DNA of 64,000 bases. It comes from Pistricoccus aurantiacus (GTDB lineage Bacteria; Pseudomonadota; Gammaproteobacteria; Pseudomonadales; Halomonadaceae). This document shows positions 54,930 to 64,000 of this stretch, piece by piece. Location: the NCBI RefSeq assembly GCF_007954585.1, contig NZ_CP042382.1, positions 1,054,001 through 1,118,000 on the forward strand, written 5' to 3'. Each line of letters begins with the position of its first letter. Position 1 is the first letter of the stretch. The notes beneath the pieces were generated by a model. That model saw nothing but the letters and a program-made list of their open reading frames with translations, made no database searches and was not told the DNA's origin. The translations under genes were made by a program, and so were the position numbers.

Positions 54930-55069
54930 GAAGATGTCGCCCGGGCTGGCGAAGATCACGGGTATCCTGTAGCATTGCAAAAATTTTGGCCGGGCGCTCG
55001 TGTAGGCATCGAGTTTAGCGCTTGTTGAAACGGCCTAGGCATAAAAAGGCCCAAGAGCAAAGAATCGAC

Positions 55070-55113
55070 AAGCGGGATGAAACCGGTCGCCATCGGATTC
55101 GTCCCGCTTTTTT
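55070..55113 (+). terminator. Terminator or attenuator between dapB and carA
   Basis: AAGCGGGATGAA (55070-55081) pairs with TTCGTCCCGCTT (55098-55109), 12 bp with one G-U pair, and ends in a run of T to 55113. It lies 120 bases before carA. It may simply end dapB transcription, or act as an attenuator in a carAB leader. The rest of the 304-base gap (54930-55233) shows no gene. Confidence 0.8.
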
Positions 55114-55233
55114 ACGGCCTGCGGTTTTGCGCAAGCGACGGATTTCACGCAAGAGCCAGTCAAACTATCGAGTCAGTCGGAGTCGGGGAGCCTCGTACCG
55201 CGAGGCTCCTCGCCAGCATGGGAGGAAGGTGCG

Positions 55234-56379
55234 TTGCAAAAACCCGCGATATTAGCCTTGGAAGATGGCAGCGTGTTCCACGGTGTTGCCATCGGGGCTG
55301 AAGGCCAGACCAGCGGAGAGGTGGTATTCAATACTGCTATGACCGGTTACCAGGAAATTCTCACCGACCCTTCCTATTCCCGCCAGATCGTCACCCTGAC
55401 CTATCCGCATATCGGCAATACCGGCGTCAATCGCGAGGACATGGAGTCCAGCCGCATCCAGGCGGCGGGACTGGTGATCCGCGATCTTTCCCTGATGGCC
55501 AGCAACTTTCGAAGCGAGCAATCCCTGGATGCCTATCTCGAGGAAAGCGGCGTATTGGGCATCGCCGAGATCGATACTCGCCGCCTGACGCGCCTGCTGC
55601 GGGAAAAGGGCGCGCAGAACGGCGCGATTCTGGCGGGTAGCGATGCCCAGAGCGGTGACGCGGTGGAGCGCGCCCTGGCGGCGGCTCGTGAGTTTCCCGG
55701 GCTCAAGGGCATGGACCTGGCCAAGGAGGTCACCTGCAGCGAGCCCTACGAATGGCACGAAGGCGCCTGGCGGCTGGGCCAGGGCTATACGGACATGCGC
55801 GAAAGCGAGCGGCTCTTTCATGTGGTGGCCTATGACTTCGGCACCAAGTACAACATTCTGCGTCTGCTGGCGAGCCGAGGCTGCCGCCTGACCGTGGTGC
55901 CGGCTCAGACCCCGGCTGCCGATGTGCTGGCCATGGCCCCGGACGGTATCTTCCTGTCCAACGGCCCCGGCGATCCGGAACCCTGCGATTACGCCATCGA
56001 GGCGATTCAGGCTTTCCTGAAGACCGACATCCCGCTGTTCGGCATCTGCCTGGGACATCAGCTATTGGCCCTAGCCAGCGGCGCTAGCACCGTCAAGATG
56101 AATCACGGCCATCACGGCGCCAATCACCCGGTGCAGGATCTCGACAGCGGCCAGGTATTGATCACCAGCCAGAATCACGGCTTTGCCGCCAGCGGAGAGG
56201 GTTTGCCGGACACCCTGCGTGTCACCCATCGCTCCCTGTTCGACGGCACCCTGCAAGGCATCGAGCGCACCGACGGCCCGGCCTTCAGCTTCCAGGGACA
56301 CCCGGAAGCCAGCCCAGGCCCCTGCGACGTGCTGCCGCTGTTCGACCGCTTCATTGCGCTGATGCAGGCACGCCGCTGA
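55234..56379 (+). CDS. carA: Carbamoyl-phosphate synthase small subunit
   Basis: CarA is the glutamine amidotransferase subunit that passes ammonia to CarB for carbamoyl phosphate, used in arginine and pyrimidine synthesis. The 381-residue protein has the N-terminal CarA domain ([20 protein letters not shown]) and the class I amidotransferase triad: Cys in [11 protein letters not shown], and His and Glu in [11 protein letters not shown]. The start is TTG 55234, with a strong GGAGGAAGG ribosome site 7 bases upstream; no ATG fits better. carB follows. Confidence 0.96.
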   Translation: MQKPAILALEDGSVFHGVAIGAEGQTSGEVVFNTAMTGYQEILTDPSYSRQIVTLTYPHIGNTGVNREDMESSRIQAAGLVIRDLSLMASNFRSEQSLDAYLEESGVLGIAEIDTRRLTRLLREKGAQNGAILAGSDAQSGDAVERALAAAREFPGLKGMDLAKEVTCSEPYEWHEGAWRLGQGYTDMRESERLFHVVAYDFGTKYNILRLLASRGCRLTVVPAQTPAADVLAMAPDGIFLSNGPGDPEPCDYAIEAIQAFLKTDIPLFGICLGHQLLALASGASTVKMNHGHHGANHPVQDLDSGQVLITSQNHGFAASGEGLPDTLRVTHRSLFDGTLQGIERTDGPAFSFQGHPEASPGPCDVLPLFDRFIALMQARR

Positions 56380-56452
56380 GTTCGCCTCTGCCTTCCCGGT
56401 CGCTGTGGCGCCCGGCGCCTGTGACTGACACCTTATTCTTGGGGGAATTTTC

Positions 56453-59679
<3,227 letters not shown>

Positions 59680-59683
<4 letters not shown>

Positions 59684-60156
59684 ATAGGGTGCCGATGACG
59701 GTTGCGGGTGAAAGCCATCTGCGTAGCGAACTCGAACAGCTCAAGAGCGTTGAGCGCCCCCGGGTGATCAACGCCATCGCCGAGGCGCGGGAGCACGGCG
59801 ATCTCAAGGAGAACGCCGAATATCATGCGGCCCGGGAGCAGCAGGGCTTCATCGAAGGGCGTATTCAGGAAATCGAAGGCAAGCTTGCCGGCGCCCAGGT
59901 GATCGACGTGACCCAACTGCCCAAGACCGGCAAGGTCATCTTCGGGGTGACCGTCGAGCTCTACAATATGGAAACCGAAGAAGAGATGCGCTATCGCATC
60001 GTCGGCGAGGACGAGGCGAACATCAAGGAGGGCAAGATCTCCGTGACCTCACCCATCGCTCGGGCCCTGATCGGCAAGGAGGAAGGCGACGTGGTGACGG
60101 TCAGAACGCCCAAGGGCAACGTGGAATACGAGATCGTCAGCGTCGAGCACCTGTAA
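59680..60156 (+). CDS. greA: Transcription elongation factor GreA
   Basis: GreA rescues backtracked RNA polymerase by stimulating transcript cleavage. The 158-residue protein has the N-terminal coiled coil with the acidic tip ([20 protein letters not shown]; the tip residues Asp/Glu are in GDLKENAEY) and the C-terminal globular domain ([20 protein letters not shown]). The ATG overlaps the carB stop, so it is part of the car operon, ahead of a terminator. Confidence 0.96.
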
Positions 60157-60184
60157 TTCGGCAGATCGAAGAGTGAAGACGAAA

Positions 60185-60210
60185 AGGCCGCTCAATCGAG
60201 CGGCCTCTTT
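60185..60210 (+). terminator. Terminator between greA and yhbY (probably bidirectional)
   Basis: AGGCCGCTC and GAGCGGCCT form a 9-bp stem with an AATC loop, followed by CTTT on the plus strand and by TTTTC on the minus strand, where yhbY ends 34 bases away. Confidence 0.85.
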
Positions 60211-60243
60211 CGTTGGAGAAGGACTCTTCCTGCTTCTTTCGCC

Positions 60244-60570
60244 TCAGTGCCTACCGTGATGGTTTTCGAAGCGCTTGATGTTGGAAAGCTTGGGATTGGC
60301 CCTGGCGTTGTGACGGTAAAGAAGCGCCACCTTGCCGATTGTCTGTACCAGTTCCGCCCCGCTTTCCGCGAGCAGCTTATCGAGAACCTCGGCCCGCGCT
60401 TCGCGCTCGGTGATCGCCAGCTTGACCTTGATCAACTCATGGTCTGACAGAGCGCGGTCGAGCTCCGCCAGAACACCTTCCGATACGCCGTTTTCCGAAA
60501 CCATCACCACTGGATCAAGGTGATGGCCAATGCCGCGCAATGCTTTCTTTTGTGCCTGTGACAAGCTCAT
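60244..60570 (-). CDS. yhbY: YhbY/CRS1 family RNA-binding protein
   Basis: This 108-residue single-domain CRM protein associates with pre-50S ribosomes in E. coli. It has the fold's typical sequence ALRGIGHHLDPVVMVSENGV, ELDRALSDHELIKVKL and the GxxG loop variant in LLAESGAELVQTIGKVALLYR. I start it at ATG 60570; the longer open frame to 60690 runs into the divergent rlmE region and is not family sequence. yhbY next to rlmE-ftsH is the conserved arrangement. Confidence 0.92.
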   Translation of the reverse strand: MSLSQAQKKALRGIGHHLDPVVMVSENGVSEGVLAELDRALSDHELIKVKLAITEREARAEVLDKLLAESGAELVQTIGKVALLYRHNARANPKLSNIKRFENHHGRH

Positions 60571-60726
60571 GGTATCGTTGAATGTCCTGTGTTTACCAAG
60601 TTTCCTGATGCGGAGATAGTACGGTGAAATCGGATATAGCGAAACCGTACTAGCGAAGACACAGGCATGAAACGGCGTCGTCAAGACCAAGCGATGCTTG
60701 CGCTAAGAATTCCCTCGGATGATATT

Positions 60727-61374
60727 GTGCCTCGCTCCAACAAGCGCTCCACGCCGCGTGCCAGCAAGACCAGTGCCGGTTGGCTGAAAGAACATTTCGA
60801 CGATGCCTACGTGCAGCGCTCCTGGCAGGAGGGTTATCGTAGCCGCGCCAGCTACAAGCTGCTCGAGCTGGATGCCAAGGACAAGCTTTTTAAGCCGGGC
60901 ATGACGGTGATCGATCTGGGCGCCGCCCCGGGTGGATGGAGCCAGGTAGCCGCGGAAAAGGTGGGCAATGAAGGTTGCGTCGTGGCTTCCGATATTCTGG
61001 AGATGGATGCCTTGGCAGACGTTTCCTTTATACAGGGCGATTTTACCGAGGATGCTGTGCTCGAGGCGATCCTCGATATTTTGGGGAATCGCCCGGTTGA
61101 CCTTGTGATGTCGGACATGGCCCCCAATATGAGTGGCATGACGGCAATCGACCAGCCTCAGGCCATGTACCTGGTGGAGCTGGCGCTGGATCTGGCGCGC
61201 CGGACGATGGCGCCAGGAGGCAGTTTTCTTGCCAAGGTGTTTCAAGGTGAAGGCTTCGATGCTTATTTGAAGATGTTGCGACGTGACTTCCGCCGAGTGG
61301 TGACGCGCAAGCCGAACGCTTCGCGCGCGCGTTCTCGGGAAGTCTACCTGTTGGCGGAAGGTTATCGAGGCTAG
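60727..61374 (+). CDS. rlmE: 23S rRNA (uridine-2'-O)-methyltransferase RlmE (FtsJ/RrmJ)
   Basis: RlmE methylates U2552 in the ribosomal A loop. Family sequence starts about [19 protein letters not shown] and continues with [17 protein letters not shown], the SAM motif [15 protein letters not shown] and the catalytic-core lines [14 protein letters not shown] and [13 protein letters not shown]; the Lys-Asp-Lys-Glu tetrad residues are visible. The start is uncertain: I use GTG 60727 (215 residues), but ATG 60667 or ATG 60694 are also in frame. It is divergent from yhbY and precedes ftsH. Confidence 0.93.
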   Translation: MPRSNKRSTPRASKTSAGWLKEHFDDAYVQRSWQEGYRSRASYKLLELDAKDKLFKPGMTVIDLGAAPGGWSQVAAEKVGNEGCVVASDILEMDALADVSFIQGDFTEDAVLEAILDILGNRPVDLVMSDMAPNMSGMTAIDQPQAMYLVELALDLARRTMAPGGSFLAKVFQGEGFDAYLKMLRRDFRRVVTRKPNASRARSREVYLLAEGYRG

Positions 61375-61607
61375 CAGTAGCAGCGGAAGAAAATAGCGCC
61401 ATGCTATTGCTGCCATGGTAAGTGGCATGCAAGAAAGATGGGTAGGATAGTGCCGAATGACTATAGCCCGGCGGGTATCTGACAGAATTCGAACGTAACG
61501 ATTGAACGTTACCGATTTCTTCAGTGTCGAACCAGCAGGCAAGCGGTTGTCGAAGGTACAATCGCCAAGAGCATCGGTGGATCGTTTTCAGCAATGAGGG
61601 TATTCCC

Positions 61608-63584
61608 TTGAATGATATGGCGAAGAACCTGATCCTGTGGTTGGTCATCGCGGCGGTGCTGCTGACGGTGTTCAACAATTTCAGTGTCGACAGCTCACCG
61701 CAGACGATAAACTATTCCCAGTTCGTCCAGCAGGTGCAAAATAACCGAATCCGTTCGGTCACCATTGACGGCTATACCATCACTGGTGAGCGCGAGGATG
61801 GCTCCAGTTTCCAGACGATTCGTCCCTCGGCGCAGGATCCAAAGCTGATGGATGACCTGCTGGCCAATAACGTCACCGTGGTAGGCAAGAAACCCGAGGA
61901 GCAAAGCCTCTGGACACGCCTGCTGATTGCCAGCTTCCCGATTCTGATCATCTTGGCGATCTTCCTGTTTTTCATGCGGCAGATGCAGGGCGGCGCCGGC
62001 GGCAAGGGCGGCCCAATGAGCTTCGGCAAGTCCAAGGCCAAGCTGCTGTCCCAAGACCAGATCAAGACCACCTTTGCCGATGTGGCCGGCTGTGACGAAG
62101 CCAAGGAAGAGGTGGAGGAGCTGGTAGATTTTCTTCGCGATCCTACCAAATTCCAGCGTCTTGGCGGCACCATTCCCCGCGGCGTGTTGATGGTTGGTCC
62201 TCCGGGCACCGGTAAGACTCTTCTGGCCAGATCCATTGCCGGCGAAGCCAAGGTACCGTTCTTTTCGATTTCCGGTTCCGACTTCGTCGAGATGTTCGTC
62301 GGTGTGGGCGCGTCTCGAGTGCGTGACATGTTCGAGCAGGCAAAGAAGCAGGCGCCTTGTATCATCTTCATCGATGAAATCGACGCGGTGGGTCGTTCGC
62401 GCGGCACCGGCATGGGTGGCGGCAATGACGAGCGGGAGCAGACCCTCAACCAGCTGCTGGTGGAAATGGATGGTTTCGAAGCCAACGAAGGCATCATCGT
62501 CATCGCCGCTACCAACCGACCGGACGTGCTCGACCCTGCCCTGCTGCGCCCGGGCCGCTTCGACCGTCAGGTCACCGTGGGACTGCCGGATATTCGCGGT
62601 CGCGAACATATCCTCGGCGTGCATCTGCGCAAGGTACCGCTGGGGGATGACGTCAAGCCATCGCTGATCGCTCGGGGAACTCCGGGTTTCTCCGGGGCGG
62701 ATCTGGCCAACCTGGTCAATGAGGCAGCGCTGTTCGCCGCCCGGCGCAACAAGCGCCTGGTCAGCATGGAAGAGTTGGAACTGGCCAAGGACAAGATCCT
62801 GATGGGCGCCGAGCGCAAGTCCATGGTCATGACGGACAAGGAAAAGCTCAATACCGCCTATCATGAGTCCGGTCACGCGATCATCGGCTTAGTGATGCCG
62901 GAACACGACCCGGTTTACAAGGTGACGATCATTCCTCGCGGTCGCGCCTTGGGGGTCACCATGTTCCTGCCGGAACAGGATCGCTACAGCCTGTCTCGAC
63001 AACAGATCATCAGCCAGATCTGCTCGCTGTTCGGCGGCCGTATCGCCGAGGAAATGACCTTGGGGCCCAACGGGGTGACCACCGGCGCTTCCAACGATAT
63101 CAAGCGTGCCACGGAACTCGCTCACAATATGGTGGCCAAGTGGGGCCTGTCCGATGAGATGGGGCCGCTCATGTACGATGAGGATGAGTCGCACCAGTTC
63201 ATGGGCATGGGTAGTCAGGGTGGCATGCTCAAATCCGGCGAAACCACCACCAGGCTTGACAAGGAGGTGCGTCGTATCATCGACGAGTGCTACGCGGAGG
63301 CCAAGCGTATCCTCGAGGAGAATCGTGACAAGCTCGATATCATGGCGGAGGCCTTGATGCAGTACGAGACTATCGATGCGACACAGCTCAAGGATATCAT
63401 GGAAGGCCGCAAGCCTCGCCCGCCGGCGGACTGGGACGGTGGCGACGCCAGCGGCGGCTCGACGATCTCTCAGGCACCGGATCAAGAGCCCCAAGCCAGC
63501 CAGTCGGACGAGGGCGATGAAGCGGACGATGACAAACCTCGTCGACGTCCCTCGGATCCTTTGGGCGGTCCCGCCGGTCATTGA
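61608..63584 (+). CDS. ftsH: ATP-dependent zinc metalloprotease FtsH
   Basis: FtsH is the membrane-bound AAA+ protease that degrades LpxC, sigma-32 and damaged membrane proteins. The protein has two membrane helices ([18 protein letters not shown] and [18 protein letters not shown]) flanking a periplasmic loop, Walker [12 protein letters not shown], Walker [13 protein letters not shown], the SRH ([19 protein letters not shown]), and the zinc site HESGH. I start at TTG 61608, with GAGGG about 8 bases before it (658 residues); ATG 61617 would give the E. coli-like [10 protein letters not shown] start. The 50-residue acidic/Ser-rich C-terminal tail looks disordered. Confidence 0.97.
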   Translation: MNDMAKNLILWLVIAAVLLTVFNNFSVDSSPQTINYSQFVQQVQNNRIRSVTIDGYTITGEREDGSSFQTIRPSAQDPKLMDDLLANNVTVVGKKPEEQSLWTRLLIASFPILIILAIFLFFMRQMQGGAGGKGGPMSFGKSKAKLLSQDQIKTTFADVAGCDEAKEEVEELVDFLRDPTKFQRLGGTIPRGVLMVGPPGTGKTLLARSIAGEAKVPFFSISGSDFVEMFVGVGASRVRDMFEQAKKQAPCIIFIDEIDAVGRSRGTGMGGGNDEREQTLNQLLVEMDGFEANEGIIVIAATNRPDVLDPALLRPGRFDRQVTVGLPDIRGREHILGVHLRKVPLGDDVKPSLIARGTPGFSGADLANLVNEAALFAARRNKRLVSMEELELAKDKILMGAERKSMVMTDKEKLNTAYHESGHAIIGLVMPEHDPVYKVTIIPRGRALGVTMFLPEQDRYSLSRQQIISQICSLFGGRIAEEMTLGPNGVTTGASNDIKRATELAHNMVAKWGLSDEMGPLMYDEDESHQFMGMGSQGGMLKSGETTTRLDKEVRRIIDECYAEAKRILEENRDKLDIMAEALMQYETIDATQLKDIMEGRKPRPPADWDGGDASGGSTISQAPDQEPQASQSDEGDEADDDKPRRRPSDPLGGPAGH

Positions 63585-63610
63585 ATCGCAGGGACTTGAA
63601 TCCATGCTAA

Positions 63611-64000
<390 letters not shown>

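Noticed and set aside
61495-61512. Inverted repeat GTAACG/CGTTAC upstream of ftsH as a regulator site
   Set aside because: Six base pairs are too few to separate it from chance, and I found no heat-shock promoter boxes near it.

Overview
The window looks like a chromosomal segment of a halophilic gammaproteobacterium of the family Halomonadaceae (Halomonas-like). The 16S rRNA gene reads like a Halomonas gene, the protein genes are GC-rich, and several gene orders are typical gammaproteobacterial ones: lptM-lysA-dapF-DUF484-xerC-yigB, hemCDXY, ssrA/smpB/ratA/rnfH/bamE/fur/recN/grpE-dnaK-dnaJ, and dapB-carAB-greA-yhbY/rlmE-ftsH-folP. The family call comes from reading motifs, not from a search.

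Layout. 1-3182: a formamidase cut by the left edge, facing a TRAP permease pair (DctQM). 3251-6219: an endonuclease/exonuclease/phosphatase protein, DsbA, a dihaem cytochrome c4 and the ribosome-assembly GTPase EngB. 6220-12726: a long minus-strand block (argH, lptM, lysA, dapF, DUF484, xerC, yigB-like). 12940-17515: the haem operon hemCDXY. A group II intron (17557-19391) sits directly on the hemY terminator, and its reverse transcriptase is damaged. 19498-22614: an MscS-family channel and a secreted retropepsin-like protein.

22793-37348 is the accessory heart of the window. An intact IS3-family element with a 4-bp target duplication lies just upstream of a complete rRNA operon (16S, tRNA-Ile, a degenerate tRNA-Ile-like copy, tRNA-Ala, 23S, 5S). 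After it comes a nest of insertion sequences: an old IS66-family element (IS66-B) whose tnpA is interrupted first by a younger IS66 element (IS66-A, exact 8-bp target duplication) and again by an IS21-family element (istA/istB). An AT-richer pair, a HisC-like aminotransferase and an AEC transporter, separates this nest from the tmRNA gene.

39496-48259 is a stress and quality-control block: tmRNA and SmpB, RatA, RnfH, BamE, Fur, RecN, GrpE, DnaK and DnaJ. I see good matches to heat-shock (sigma-32) promoters before grpE, before dnaK and, less expectedly, before the tmRNA gene. 48327-54055 holds a CorA transporter, an NhaC-family antiporter, an ornithine-cyclodeaminase-family enzyme, a DadA-like FAD oxidoreductase and a DMT exporter; together they could form an amino- or imino-acid conversion module. 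54111-64000 is housekeeping: dapB, carA, carB, greA, yhbY, rlmE, ftsH and a folP cut by the right edge.

I found no CRISPR array, prophage or recognisable defence system. The most unusual signals are the nested insertion sequences with readable target duplications, the damaged intron on the hemY terminator, the tRNA-Ile-like remnant inside the rRNA spacer, and the heat-shock-type promoter before the tmRNA gene.
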